Shown here: piece by piece, positions 43,908 to 55,066 of the stretch
Layout of the letters: each line of letters starts with the position of its first letter
How positions within the stretch are numbered: position 1 is the first letter of the stretch
Assembly (NCBI GenBank): GCA_022059125.1
Contig: JAEUWY010000001.1
Coordinates: 4,650,001-4,714,000, forward strand
DNA length: 64,000 nt
Direction: 5' to 3'
From: Corynespora cassiicola
Lineage: Eukaryota > Ascomycota > Dothideomycetes > Pleosporales > Corynesporascaceae
Translations under genes and position numbers: made by a program
The notes under the pieces: model-generated
What the model saw: only the letters and a program-made list of their open reading frames with translations
Databases searched by the model: none
What the model was told of the DNA's origin: nothing

Positions 43908-46125
43908 CTACCTCGCAGTCGTAACCGAAAGGGTCAACTTTGGGTTCCGTTCCACAGCAATGGCCAGGTCTTCGTCATTCTCAATGGGGTAGTACTGTCC
44001 CTCAATCTCGTCCCGATATTCCACCATCAACTCCTCAGACCTGCTGTCCTCCTTTTCCAAAGCCCTGCGATCTTTTAATTTCTGATACAGATCCTCAAAT
44101 CTGAGCGAAGTAGGCATGCGAATGACAACGCAGTTATCTTCTTCGAACCATACCTTAATCTTAAGCGCCGAGTTAGTTCCCGTGTTGGTGACAGACGAGG
44201 AGCCCGAGAGTCCAGAGTGCTGGTGCTGAATGGGAGGTGGGTTGAGGCCTCCGTATCCCTGGCCCATCGACTGACCACGCTGGTGTGTGGGGAAATTCGA
44301 TCCAGTCGAGTAGGGAGTCTGCGGGGTGGTCGCCTGCAGCTGATCGGCAGAGGACTGCCTCGAGGCTCCGTGTGAGGGGCTGGACGAGTGACCCGACTGG
44401 CCAGAGAGACGATAGTCATCTTCAGCGACCACGTCAGGATCAATCTCGTAGTCGCCCTGGCGCGGAGCGAAGAAGCCCCTGACAAGCGTGCCGTGGGTGA
44501 TGTGATGGCCAAGCTTCAAGAGGTTCTTGATGTACTCGTCGAGGTTGGCGCGGCGACCGTTGGAGATGTTGTCGGTGACGTATGTGACGGGACCGGGCAT
44601 GAAGGGCAACGTGCGCTCGCTATTGCCACTAGTGCCGGCCTCGACGGGGTAGGATGCGATGAGCTGGATCTGCAGGTCATAGAAATCTTGGTACAGACGC
44701 TGCAACTCCCACCATCGGCCGTCCTCCATCTGGCATTCGATGATGAACCAGAAAATGTCATCCGCAAAACAGTACCGGGGAACCTTCGCACTGACGGGCG
44801 CGAGGAGATTGGCTTCGGAACCACGGTACTGAGGCCGTGGCTGGCCTTGGCTCAGGCTCTGGACCTGTGACGTGTGTCGCGAATGGATCGACTGGGTCTT
44901 GTCAGAAGGGGTGGGCGGGAAATGTGTGTGTGTATAGGCAAAACTCACCGGAGTGGACTGAGTATATCCGCCAGTGGCGCCCGATTGACTCTTGTTGCTC
45001 AGACTCATGCGCTCCATGCCCTGCTGCAGCGACTGCTGCGAGTTGGCCTCAAGCTTGCCCAGGGCGATGCTTCCATTCTTGTAATCGGCCGCCATCTTCT
45101 TCCATTCCTCGACCTTGGGAACACCAGCACGGCGGACGGCGTCTTGGGCGTCTGGGACGGCGGTCCCCGTGGTCATGTCGCGGATCTCGATGAAGGAGAC
45201 GGGTATGAGTCCTGGGCCGCCCAGGCGCGTGATGGGCTTCGCGACGAACCACTCGGGGTTTGACTGGGCGATGACGATGATGGCCTCGCCCTCCTTTGCC
45301 TCGAGCTCGTCCGGGCGTTCAGCCTTGAAGTCGTACATGACGATGCCATAGACCATGGCGCCCTGGCCCTGGCCCTGAGGTTGGCCCTTGCCCATTGTCT
45401 TTGACATGCGCATTGGCATGGGCATTCGCATGTCGTCGGGGTTCGCGGGGCTCGTGATGCGCTCCTGGTAGCCCGAGTCGTGCGTGTGGTGTGTCTGGTG
45501 TGTGTTGGGTAGGTTGGGCGTGGCCGACGTGGTTGAGTCACTGCTGTCGCGCACAGTCTTGCCCACGGGCTCAAAGTATGTGACGGGCACGAGGCCGCGG
45601 GTGCCGTGCAGCGGATTGCAGGCTTCGTACCAGTCGGGGTCGTTCTCGCGGCCGACGACGTGCAGGAAGTCGCCCTGGGAGAAGCTGAGGTAGCCGGAGT
45701 TGGGGTCTGGGTCGGGCGCCGCGTAGTCGTAGAGGGCTTTAATAACCTAGAGTCCAGGCGGAGCACGGTCAGCGGAGCTCATTTGCGCGTTCGCGGCCGT
45801 TGGACAGGCGCTGCTTCTAGCGGCGGCCTCGGCGGGGTCTCTTTGGCGAAATGAGCGAACTCGACTCACCTTCTTGGGCGGCACGATTGCGATGGCGTCC
45901 TTGGGCGGGATGCTGATGTGGTGCGGCCGGCTGTCCTTGTCGCCCTTCATGGACCTGCGGAACTGCGCGATGAGTTAGGCTTGCGGGACACGGTGGGAGG
46001 GAGACGAGAGGACAGGGAGTGAGAGTCGAGGGTGAAGGGGCACGGGCGGGCCTGAGGGCTCGAGTGTCCGAGTGAAGGCGAGGCCGCGCAGCCGCAGTGG
46101 TGTCGGGGGGAGCGCATACCTTCAT
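43908..46125 (-). CDS. BEM1: BEM1-type polarity scaffold (SH3-SH3-PX-PB1)
   Basis: There are three exons on the minus strand: a 6-base first exon 46125-46120 (ATG AAG), then 45962-45870 and 45746-43908, giving 645 residues. Domains in order: first SH3 (about 34-95, KALYDYAAPDPD then DWYEA and GLVPVTYFE), second SH3 (about 164-222, GIVMYDFKAERPDELE), PX (about 355-463, with RLYQDFYDLQIQL and the Pro-rich lipid loop), and PB1 (about 561-641, beginning LKIKVWFEED). This is the exact order of Bem1/Scd2. It tethers Cdc24 (by PB1), Cdc42-GTP and PAK kinase at sites of polarised growth, with PX binding phosphoinositides. The conserved exon-2 text ISIPPKDAIAIVPPKK confirms orthology by memory. Bases 44948-44898 form a possible 51 bp in-frame intron (GTGAGT...AAG); if removed the protein has 628 residues. 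Confidence 0.92.
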
Positions 46126-46410
46126 GGCGGCGGGTCGCGACCAGAGTGACAGTTGGAGATCTATCTCTTAGCGCAGGCGGTCGCACGCGGTCGCAATGAG
46201 AGAGGTGCAAGTGCACGAGAGACGATGGCGAGTGATGTGCAGCCGACCAGGATGAAAACCGGTAGCCTGGCGTTCGTGCGAGCGAGCCGTGGAGTGCTTG
46301 GGCCGCGCGGGACTGTGAAATGGGCCGCGGGAGGACTGAGCGGGCAGGCGGACAGAGTGGGCAGAGCTTCGGCGGGCGATCGTCGTCAGTCGTCAGTCGT
46401 CGTCGAGTGG

Positions 46411-46430
46411 GCGAGCGAGCGAGCGAGCGA
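46411..46430 (+). repeat. (GCGA)5 microsatellite
   Basis: Five perfect units upstream of BEM1. CGTC/AGTC-rich sequence immediately precedes it. Confidence 0.8.
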
Positions 46431-46487
46431 TGGAGACGAACGGGCTAGCGGAGAGGCCGTGGTCGCGGGCACCGGAGGAGGAGCAAG

Positions 46488-46505
46488 CAGCAGCAGCAGC
46501 AGCAG
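46488..46505 (+). repeat. (CAG)6 microsatellite
   Basis: Six perfect CAG units in the upstream region of BEM1, outside any supported reading frame. Confidence 0.8.
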
Positions 46506-48280
46506 AGCAGAAGACAGGTGGTGGGCGCGCGAGGGTGAAATGAAGGACGAGCTCGCAGCACCGCGACAGAGGGGATCCTGGGACTCCGCTTGACGTTGTG
46601 GCTGCGACAGCGGCGGACAAGGCCCCGGGCGGCGGCGCAGCGCAGGGAGAGCGAAAAAAAAAAACCTTTGTCGCGGAATCCGGGTGAAGGCCTCGTGCGC
46701 TCCCAGACAATGGAGCAGTCCGTCGTCTGTCGCGCCGCGGGCAAACGCTCGCTCACCACCACTCCCCCAAGCAGCCAGCCAGCCAGCCCTGGAGAGTCAT
46801 GGAGCCCTGGAGCAGCCCAGCAGCCCAGCAGCCCCGTTTGGCCCAGCCCACGCCCGCCGTCTCCACTCAAACACTGCCCTCCTGCGCACCTACACCACCC
46901 TAGCCCTCGTAGTGCTGGCCGGCATGCAGGTCCACGTCTGTCAGCCTGCCTCGAGCGCCCCCTTCTCGCGTGAATTATGCCCTGCCCGCCAATCGCAGCG
47001 CCCAACACGCCCAATTCTACCGCCTCGATTGCTTTGTCCGCTGCCTTACCTGCAGCGCGACGCTCCGTGGGCGGCGCCGTCCGTGGCCTGCTTGGCCCCT
47101 CCCAGGAACCCCCCAAACTGCTGAGCCCTCCGCTGTCTTCCACGCACTCCGCTGGGATCGCCTGTCCGACGCGTCTCACATCAAGGGACGGCCTAGTTGC
47201 ACGCCCTGCAAGCCCGTTGACGTAGGCCTCGTCGTCGCCCACGCCTCGCGCCCGTCTCGCCCTATCCCCGGCCTCACACGTGCACGCCCGCCCGCGCCTC
47301 AAAGAAACGCGACAGAATCATCTGAACCAATCTCTCTATTGCCTATCGCTACTGCAATTCCCATGCCCGCCGCCTCAGCCCTAACGCATTGGATGGGGGG
47401 CGCCGCCGCTGGACTCGAGAGCTAGCTGCCCCCGGCAAATCACAGCCCAAAGGCCCTTCTCCACCCCCCCATTGGCCTGCCCCAGCCGCGCTCCAACCAA
47501 GAAGCCCACAAAGAAGCAATGCCAAACGCCCACGTGAACTCCCGACTTGCAATTTGCAAAAAAAGATATATTCGCATTGCCGCCCAGCCCATTAATGCCA
47601 TGCAAGAAGCCTGGATGATCGTCCTGTTAGATTCAAGCCTGCTAAAGAATGCTGTTTGCCTGTGTGCCCACCCGGCACGCCAGCCCCGCTGATGTATACT
47701 TGCCTCGACGGGACGGTGCCGTGCGAACCTTGAGTCTCCGAATAGAAGCCCACGTGTTGTCCTCGGACATTTTCTAACCGTCAATGGCTTGGTGCTAAGA
47801 CAAAAGGATTTGCGAGTCCAAGCGTCGGATCTGCTGTCCCGCCCACTTCTTCCGTCTTAGGCCAGCCCCAGCACAGTGATCTTCTTCTTCGTTTTGAACG
47901 CCAACTCTTGTCAAACTGCCCCAGGTGCTGCCTCGACGTTCAAGATTGGCCCGTGTGGTGTCACTTGACCGCAGCCTGTGTCCGAGAACACCTTCCGAGA
48001 CGCCAAACGTATGGGCCTGGTCCAGCTAGAACGTCCCGCCCACTTTTTGCATTGAGCGGCAACCCCGCTTTCCGGTTGCTTGACATCGGGGAAACGAAGC
48101 AAATGACATCGGTAAATATTGTTTTGAAAGGCTGTCTGGGCCGCCAGACATGCTAATGACGTATGAAAGTGTCGCAGGGTATCGTGAACAAGACGGGAAG
48201 AGAAAAATGCAAAGAGGTCGAAAGGAGGCTAAGTATGCAGAGGAAGGAAATGCTGCATCGTCATCGGCCACGCGGGAGGA

Positions 48281-49936
48281 TCAAATCTGTCCCTTGATGT
48301 CTACTTTGCTGAAGGCGGCCGCACGAAGCCTGTCGAAGAGCGCTGCAGCCTCTTTGATCTTGATGCGAATCTGCGTGCCCGTCTCGCCTGGCCTCTCTTC
48401 GATAATGTGCTGGGCATTGTGGGACTCTAAGAATTCACGAGACGCCTGGTCACTTTCGAAACCAAGCTCTTCCGTTAGGAAGCGGAGAGTGAAGCCGTTG
48501 GGATAGCTGTGGCCAGTGTCAGCTCCATGCGCTGCTCTCGGGGGTCCTGGTGCAGATACATACGCTCGTGACATGTTAGCTAGAGCATTGAGGCGCTCCC
48601 GCTCGACGAACATGTCCATTAGGTAGCCGCCCATATTTTCTGCGTTATTGTAAAGTTTGAAGAATTTGTGATAGTTGCCCAAGGCCAGAGCGGAGCGAAC
48701 GTCAAGGGCATGCTTGATACACGGCTGGACCTTGTCTGCTGGGGTTAATTCGGACAGCAAGTCGTTCATGTCGGTTCTGTTGCAGGTATAGACAAAATAA
48801 AGGATGCGGTAGGCCAGGAATTCGTTTGGTTTGCCTCCAAGTTTCTGTGCATACAGCGCCTTTAGTTGCGTCTGGCACTGGTTATACTCACCCAAATCCC
48901 CCTTTTCCAATGCAATCCGGGCATGCATTTCGTACACTTTCACGGTAAAGGCATTCTTGATGTGCTGAACGGTAAGGTCCTGGCGAAGGGACTTGAACTG
49001 GTTGCAAATATAGCCGTAGTTCTTCTCGGCTTTCCATTTCTTCAAGAGCATGGATAGAGTCTTCTCAAGCACGTGCAATGGGCGGACAGTCTCGGCTTTG
49101 GGAGGTGCAGTCAGGCGGAAGTAGCTCTTTTCCAGTTGTTCGTTCGTGCCGACAACTGGGCCAACGTTCAAGTCGGAGTCGGGGTCGACGCGTGGCGAGT
49201 TCCATGGAGGCGTCGTCTTGTTGCCGGGAGATCCGAGTTGAAAGCGCTGCCTGCGCTTCTCCAGATCAGCCTGGTCAAACTTACTTGAGACGTCGGCGGA
49301 GAGGGCGTGCTTCTTCTGACGCTTGTCGTTGTGTCCGTTGGGGTAAGTGATGCGGTCTTCTAGGTTAGCTTTTCGCCACGGGGGAATGGAGTTTGGAGAC
49401 TCGGTACTGCGAGTGGGGAGGTCGGTCATGTCTTGTGATTTACGCTTCTTGGTGCCCGTGTTTAGAGTGTGGGGCATGTTAGTGGGTGCGTTCGCTTGGG
49501 TGGCGGCACCTGCCTGCATTGCTGCAGCGCGTTCGTTCTTAAGGATGGCCTGTGGCAGGGGATGGTTCTGCCAGTCGATCTCTGACAGGCTCTGTCGCTC
49601 GGCAAAGAACTGGAGGATCTCCTTCAACTTGTTCTGCATGTCCTCGGGAGAAATGCCTTCGATGGCATTCTCCTGGTCGAAAGCGCGTCTCACGTAGTCA
49701 CGGACGGCAGGGGTCCACTCGACCTTCTGCGGCTTCGCGGCTGGTGGAGGTGCGGCCGCCTGCTGCTGCGGTTGATGGTCAGACCACGGGTGGCGGGTTC
49801 GCGGAAAGGGTTGGAGGCCTACAGGAGGAGGTGCAGGTCGCATCAGGGTGACTCTAGCGTTGACCGTATTGTACGCCGAGTTGTATGTGGGCTGTTGCTG
49901 CATCGCCTGATTCCAGGCTACAGACGGAAGAGACAT
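48281..49936 (-). CDS. THP3: SAC3/GANP-domain protein (THP3/LENG8-like)
   Basis: There are two exons on the minus strand, 49936-48564 and 48506-48281, encoding 532 residues. The 57 bp intron is a multiple of three without stops, so it reads through; I remove it because it has GTATGT, a CTGAC branch point and CACAG, and because MSRA-YPNGFTL is the natural helix continuation. The start MSLPSVAWNQ was chosen over the Met at 50074, which lies in the divergent promoter. The N-terminal half is Gln/Pro-rich and disordered with a basic patch (TKKRKSQD). The C-terminal half is the SAC3/GANP fold: YFRLTAPPKAETVRPLHVLE, then QFKSLRQDLTVQHI and MHARIALEKGDLGEYNQCQTQ. In yeast Thp3 works with Csn12 in transcription elongation and splicing; LENG8 is the animal counterpart. 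Confidence 0.8.
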   Translation of the reverse strand: MSLPSVAWNQAMQQQPTYNSAYNTVNARVTLMRPAPPPVGLQPFPRTRHPWSDHQPQQQAAAPPPAAKPQKVEWTPAVRDYVRRAFDQENAIEGISPEDMQNKLKEILQFFAERQSLSEIDWQNHPLPQAILKNERAAAMQAGAATQANAPTNMPHTLNTGTKKRKSQDMTDLPTRSTESPNSIPPWRKANLEDRITYPNGHNDKRQKKHALSADVSSKFDQADLEKRRQRFQLGSPGNKTTPPWNSPRVDPDSDLNVGPVVGTNEQLEKSYFRLTAPPKAETVRPLHVLEKTLSMLLKKWKAEKNYGYICNQFKSLRQDLTVQHIKNAFTVKVYEMHARIALEKGDLGEYNQCQTQLKALYAQKLGGKPNEFLAYRILYFVYTCNRTDMNDLLSELTPADKVQPCIKHALDVRSALALGNYHKFFKLYNNAENMGGYLMDMFVERERLNALANMSRAYVSAPGPPRAAHGADTGHSYPNGFTLRFLTEELGFESDQASREFLESHNAQHIIEERPGETGTQIRIKIKEAAALFDRLRAAAFSKVDIKGQI

Positions 49937-50202
49937 TGTATTGACCGCTGAGGGTGAAAAGAGGTTGTAGAACTCACTGCAACGGTGGAGCGGGGGCGAT
50001 GGTGAAAGGTGAGTGTGGGATGGAGGGCATGTGGTGGTGGTGTCGAGTAATGAGCGGTGGAGCGAGAGTGCCAAGGCTCGGCGCCAGCGCTAGCTTCTTT
50101 GGGTCCAGCTAATGACGCCCGTGAATGGGTGTTGGGCGACTTTGATATCGGTGCCAGACGACACTCCCAGTCGGCCGCTCGCAAAACCCATGAGTGGCCT
50201 GG
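49937..50202. promoter_or_regulatory. Shared divergent promoter of the THP3-like gene and VPS36
   Basis: The two start codons are 266 bp apart on opposite strands. The left part is rich in CACC/GGTG runs. No TATA box is obvious. Confidence 0.5.
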
Positions 50203-52086
50203 ATGTTTCTGCATCAGCTCGACCTCACCACGGCGCTGCGCCCATCGCTCCTGCCTGAGGAGACGCTACTCTTCGTGCAGAATGCCGTCGGCTTGTATGA
50301 GGGGTATGCGGACCGCCGCCGCCCATTGCCTCCCCCACTAACATTTTCCCAGCAAATACAAGCTCCCACAGTACCAGAACGGCCAGGCGTACCTCACTTC
50401 GCATAGAGTCTGCTATGTCGACCACAACGAACCGCGAAAACACTCGGTTGCCATCTTCTTGAAGGACGTGGAGCGTCCCGAGTTCTATGTATGCTCCACC
50501 TACGTGCAGCTTGGTCCATAGCTAACCTCGGACAGGCCGGCTTCCTGAAATCGTCTGCGAAGATCACCCTCTACCCCAAGCCCGTAAAGCAGCTGTCTCG
50601 CGGACCTGCTGGCCCCTCGAGTAATGTGCCAGGCACGTCCGCGGCCACGCCGGAGCGGCACGGCAGTCCAGCTCCTGCACCGTTGAGTGCGACTTGGGTG
50701 TGCCCTATATGCTCTTTCTCGAACCCCGTGCCCTCTAACTTCGACCCTGCCACCGCGAACGCCCGAACCCCACTACCTCCGTGCCTGGCATGCGGGATCA
50801 AACCACCACTGGTGCTGGTGGTGAAGGCTGCCATAAATGCCATGAGCAACAGGCAGGCGCCGGTGCTGCCGCCCAAAGATGGCAAAGTTGCTCCATTGCC
50901 TTCTGGGGGCTCTACAGGCGGAGGGTCGGGGCTGGCTGGTGCAGGCGCTACGACCTGTCCCAGATGCACCTTTCAGAACCATCCGTCCCTTGCAGCCTGT
51001 GAGATGTGCGGGGCACCACTCGCTGCTACGGACAGGCGGCTTGAGGTGACACGGGGCATTTCGCGGCCCGAATCTCCAGGCCCGTCCCTCAACAGCTCCC
51101 CGTTACAATCAGAGACCGTTGAATGTATCAAGTTTTCCTTTAGAGAGGGTGGAGACAAGATATTCTTTGAGCGATTGAAGAATGCTCTGGTACAACGCAA
51201 ATGGCTGTTGCAGAGTGCTCCACCTATCCCAAAACCTCGACCATCCTCAGGCGTCACCGAAGATGGCTATGCCTCGGCGTCCAACAAGTCTTCTTCAGAT
51301 CTTGAACGTAACAAAGCTGTCGGGATAGCTGGACTCGAACGGCGAGGTCTTGAGCAGAGGAAGAATAACGAAGCAATGATTGGAAGTGCCTTTGAGGATC
51401 TCGAGGCTCTCATGACATCGGCAAAAGAAATTATCGCCCTTGCCGAGCAGTTTGCTTCCCAAGCAAACCTAGGGACTAACGGCGGATCCGAGGCGACCGC
51501 CCTTGCATCACAGTCTGCTTCCGCGCTCGGTCTCGTCACCACCAAGGATATGCTTGGTTCGGGATCAGAGTCGCTCTATGTCTCTGAACTTTCGCGAAAC
51601 CTGGCCGAGTGGCTCACGGATGACACAAGCGGAGTTTTAAGAAAAGAGGGTGGCATCGTTACTCTCGTGGACCTGTGGGCAATGTTCAATCGAGCAAGGG
51701 GCGGGGTTGAGCTGGTGAGCCCTACGGACTTTGAACAAGCGGCACGCATGTGGGACAAGCTCAAGCTCCCAGTCCGGCTCAGGCGGTTCAAAAGCGGGCT
51801 GCTTGTCGTACAGGGCCGCGAACGTACCGACGAGAAGACCATCGCCAGCCTCTTGGCATGGTTGAAGGAACTGCACAATGAACCACCCGTGACCGACGTG
51901 ACCTGGGATTGGAGGACGTATGGACGGGGCATCACAGCGCAAGAAACAGCCGAACGGTTTGGATGGAGCGTCGGTGTTGCCAATGAAGAACTAGAGATGG
52001 CTGAAGAGAGCGGGGCACTCTGTCGGGAACAAGGATTGGATGGCTTGAGATTCTGGGAGAATTGGCTTGTCAGTATGCTTGCATAG
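50203..52086 (+). CDS. VPS36: VPS36, ESCRT-II subunit
   Basis: The three exons, 50203-50303, 50353-50488 and 50536-52086, encode 595 residues. Introns are 49 and 47 bp with GTATGC donors and CTAAC branch points. The N-terminal GLUE domain (a split PH fold) starts HQLDLTTALRPSLLPEETLL and includes the yeast-like insertion: a first zinc finger with Cys135, 138, 162 and 165, and an NZF finger with Cys220, 223, 234 and 237 (CPRCTF...CEMC). The second GLUE half resumes near 276. The C-terminal 250 residues are the EAP30 winged-helix domain (GGIVTLVDLWAMFNRARG). Vps36 brings ESCRT-II to endosomal PI3P and ubiquitinated cargo for multivesicular body sorting. The first finger has an unusually long central loop of 23 residues. 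Confidence 0.93.
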
Positions 52087-52568
52087 CGTCGTTCAGAGCG
52101 AAAGATCAAATGTTCAGTTCTTAGATACTGCATAGCTTTGGCTCCCTCTTCTGCCATCAAGTTAATGCTTTGGAGTGAGCAATCACGCCCTTTTCCTGAT
52201 ACGAGGCCGAGGACTATTCCGTTCGTGCGTCAATATTACCATGTCGCCATTGCCGGCGCACTCAATCTCCACACTTTGCAGCATAAATGTCTAATATCTT
52301 TATATACGCCACAGTAAGACAAGCAGACTATAACCGGTTTGGATTTCATTTACGCGCCAATAGCAGTGAACAGGCATGGGTTGCACCAGTCGTGATCAGC
52401 CCTCGTTCAATTCCGGGAGGATGGGTCACTTTGACTCCCTGGTCAAATCTGAGAACACATTACCCAGGCCCGCGGAGCACCGTGTCCCACAAAAATAAGC
52501 TCTCACAAAGTTCACTCGGCTTCGTCTTCCTTGAAACTAGAAGTTTATTTTCGTAACTAGTAGCCATC
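52087..52568. other. Intergenic, promoter of the GH28 gene
   Basis: The first part is the VPS36 3' flank. A TATA-like TTTATATA at about 52297 lies 270 bp before the GH28 start. No other gene is seen. Confidence 0.45.
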
Positions 52569-53890
52569 ATGATCCTGCTTATCTTGAGTTTCGTAATATC
52601 TCTTGTCAGTCCAACATGGGCTGCCATGAACAAGACCGGAAGTCTTTGTACCGTGACTCCAAGCGGAAGCAAAGATGACAGCCCCTTCATCATGGATGCC
52701 TTCAAGCAATGCGGGCAAAATGGCCAAATCGAAATCATCGAGGGTGACTACACAATCGCGAAAGTCATGGATGTGTTGAATCTGAAAAACTGCGACATCT
52801 CCATTAAAGGCAGATTGACATGGAATGATGATATCCAGTACTGGTTACGAAACAGCATATCGGTGGCATACGCTCAACGATCCACTGCTTGGAGGTTGGG
52901 CGGCAGCGACTTCTCAATCAGAGGCCACGGAAAAGCCCTGTTCTTTGGCAACGGCCAGAAATGGTACGACCAGAACCGAAACCAAGGGAACCAAGCCGGC
53001 CGTCCCATTTCGTTGACCTTGTGGCGGGCCCAAAATGTATTCATCGACGGCATAACTTGGAGACAACCGCAATTCTGGTAAGCAACTCCCAACCCAGATT
53101 CCACAACTGCGAATCTGATCACAAAGGCACACCTTCATCGCCCACTCCCAAAACATCACCATGACCAACCTCGACATGAACGCCACATCCTCCTCTCAAT
53201 GGAGCACCGTAAACACCGATGGAACCGACACCTGGAACTCCAAAGACATCGTCATCAAAAACTGGACCGTGACCTGCGGCGACGTGCGTCCCCTCCCTCC
53301 TTTCCCCCCATCCTTCTAACCCCCAAATCTGAAAAGGAATACAGGACTGCATATCCATCAAAGGAAACAGCAGCAATATCCACGTCCAGAACGTGACTTG
53401 CTACGAATCCGGCGCCATGTGCATCGGCTCGCTCGGCAACCCGGCCTCGACCCCTGACTTCGTCGACGACGTCGTCTTCGAGGACATCACCGCCATACAC
53501 TCGTCCAACGCGGCTTGGATAAAGACGTACCCGGGTACGGGCCACGTGCGCAACATCACGTTCCGCAACATCAGATTCCAGGACGTGAATCAGCCAATCT
53601 ACATCTCGCCGTGCATTTATAGCTATCAGAATTGTGATGGGAGTAGGCTGAAGATTAGTGATGTTTTGTGGGAGAATGTTACGGGGACGAGTAGGTATAA
53701 TGTTGCGGCGGGGATTTATTGTAGTAGGAATGTGCCGTGTACGGGGTTGAAGTTCCGGGGGATCGATATTAAGCCGAAGAATGGGGGGAGTGCCAAGGTG
53801 TTGTGTAGTAATATGAATGCCGATAGTGGGTTGCAGTGTACGGGGACGTGTCCTTCGGGGTGGAAGCAGCAGTTGGATGGGAATGCGTGA
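52569..53890 (+). CDS. Secreted GH28 glycoside hydrolase (pectinase family, rhamnohydrolase-like)
   Basis: The three exons, 52569-53077, 53127-53283 and 53345-53890, encode 403 residues. A signal peptide (MILLILSFVISLVSPTWA) directs secretion. The right-handed beta-helix of GH28 is supported by NTDGTDTW (199-206), GDDC (221-224, catalytic Asp pair), GSLG after an altered third motif, and WIKTYPG (280-286), the place of the usual RIK. In polygalacturonases the third motif is GHG; here it reads SGAMCIGSLG (244-253), so the His is absent. Rhamnogalacturonan alpha-L-rhamnohydrolases are the GH28 branch I remember with G-x-G-M-C-I-G in place of GHG, so that activity is my best guess. Target: plant pectin. 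Intron 2 begins GTGCGT. Confidence 0.86.
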
Positions 53891-54067
53891 AGGTTTGGTC
53901 AAAGTGCACTGATGGGAATTTCTCAGTGGCAGAATTAAAACAGTGTTTTATTCTGGCAGTCGAGCTTTTCGTTGGGTCATATTGGAACTAACTAGTAAGT
54001 GCTTCAGGCCAGTCATCAATTCATTCCTACCAATGTGGTTTTATATAATGTCTTGGCCATAGATTGA

Positions 54068-55066
54068 TCAAGCCAGCCACTGCTCGACAATCTCGTTGAG
54101 CCCCTCAGCGAACCATTCATCATTAATGCTGATCTGGTGATCAAACCCATGCTCTCCTTCTCCAATGTGTACCTTCAGCTTCAATTCTGGGTCTTTCTCC
54201 TCGAGGATCTTCTTCAACTCCAAGGTTCCTTCAACTGGAACCACACTGTCTTGCTCTGAGTGCCATACAAACACGCCACCTCGCGGGAACCGAGCACCAT
54301 CTTCGATCCGATCCAAGATGTGGATTCCCCTCTGCTCGGGCACAAACCAAGGACCAAACAGCCCATGCTGAGTGCACGTCCACATGAGGGGAGATCGTTC
54401 CATTCGAGGATCAGAGGACACGACAAGCTTCTTGCCCGTCTTTGCTTCCTGGGCCCGAACTTGTTCGATGTGGTCCGTCCATATGGAAGCAGGAATGGGA
54501 GGAAGCCCGAACACAGGCTTCTGACGGGGCTGTGAGAACGCAGTGCTCTTCGTGTCAACTCCTGGATAGGCAGCTAGAACGGCACGAAGCTCGTTGGGGT
54601 GGCTCAAGCCGAGGTGCAAGCTCAAGTGTCCGCCTGCGCTATCGCCCGCAACGATGATGCGGTCAAGGTCGATCTTGAGAGCACCGCTCGTCTCAGTGGA
54701 GAGAAAGGAGGTAAGACTACTATGCAGCCACTTCCAAAAATCTTCCACATCATCGAGGATATCCTGAATGGAGGCTTCGGGAATGAGGCGATAGTTTGCA
54801 GATACGATGACTGCCGAATGACGTTCTGCGAGCTGGAGGTGCCATGGAGCGAAAAAGGGCGGGAAAAGACTGTCTGCTCCAATCCAGCCTCCGCCGTGGA
54901 AGCGCACGAGCACAGGGCGGGGTGTTTTCAGAGTCTCGGGGCTGGGATTTTTCGGGTAAAGCACATCGGCCCGGATAGCATGCTCGTGGACAGATTTGTA
55001 CGTCGTGGATAGCACGTTAAAGCGGTCGAAGCGAGACTTGTCGTCGGGGTCCATGTTCATAGCCAT
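54068..55066 (-). CDS. HSL-type alpha/beta hydrolase (esterase/lipase)
   Basis: A single exon encodes 332 residues without a signal peptide. The oxyanion-hole motif HGGGW is at 57-61, followed by NYRLIPEA and the nucleophile GDSAGG with Ser143. The acid is probably D273 (WHSEQDSVVP) and the His is H306 (GEHGFD). This is the hormone-sensitive-lipase branch (alpha/beta hydrolase fold-3), cytosolic carboxylesterases acting on small acyl esters. It converges on the GH28 gene (178 bp apart). GH28 and esterase genes can cooperate in pectin use, but this protein lacks a secretion signal, so a link is not supported. Confidence 0.86.
   Translation of the reverse strand: MAMNMDPDDKSRFDRFNVLSTTYKSVHEHAIRADVLYPKNPSPETLKTPRPVLVRFHGGGWIGADSLFPPFFAPWHLQLAERHSAVIVSANYRLIPEASIQDILDDVEDFWKWLHSSLTSFLSTETSGALKIDLDRIIVAGDSAGGHLSLHLGLSHPNELRAVLAAYPGVDTKSTAFSQPRQKPVFGLPPIPASIWTDHIEQVRAQEAKTGKKLVVSSDPRMERSPLMWTCTQHGLFGPWFVPEQRGIHILDRIEDGARFPRGGVFVWHSEQDSVVPVEGTLELKKILEEKDPELKLKVHIGEGEHGFDHQISINDEWFAEGLNEIVEQWLA

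Larger units (their letters stand above)
46126..48280. other. GC-rich upstream region of BEM1
   Basis: Two kilobases with many simple repeats ((GCGA)n, (CAG)6, GCCA runs) and a long overlapping set of open frames caused by high GC. None resembles a protein. This is probably the BEM1 promoter and long 5' leader, plus the 3' flank of the SAC3-domain gene. Confidence 0.5.

Noticed and set aside
46445..47302. 285-codon minus-strand frame upstream of BEM1
   Set aside because: Gly/Arg/Ala/Cys-rich low-complexity translation of GC-rich simple repeats; no fold or start context.
52569..55066. GH28 and esterase as a cooperating secreted pair
   Set aside because: The esterase has no signal peptide and the genes are convergent, so shared control is not indicated.
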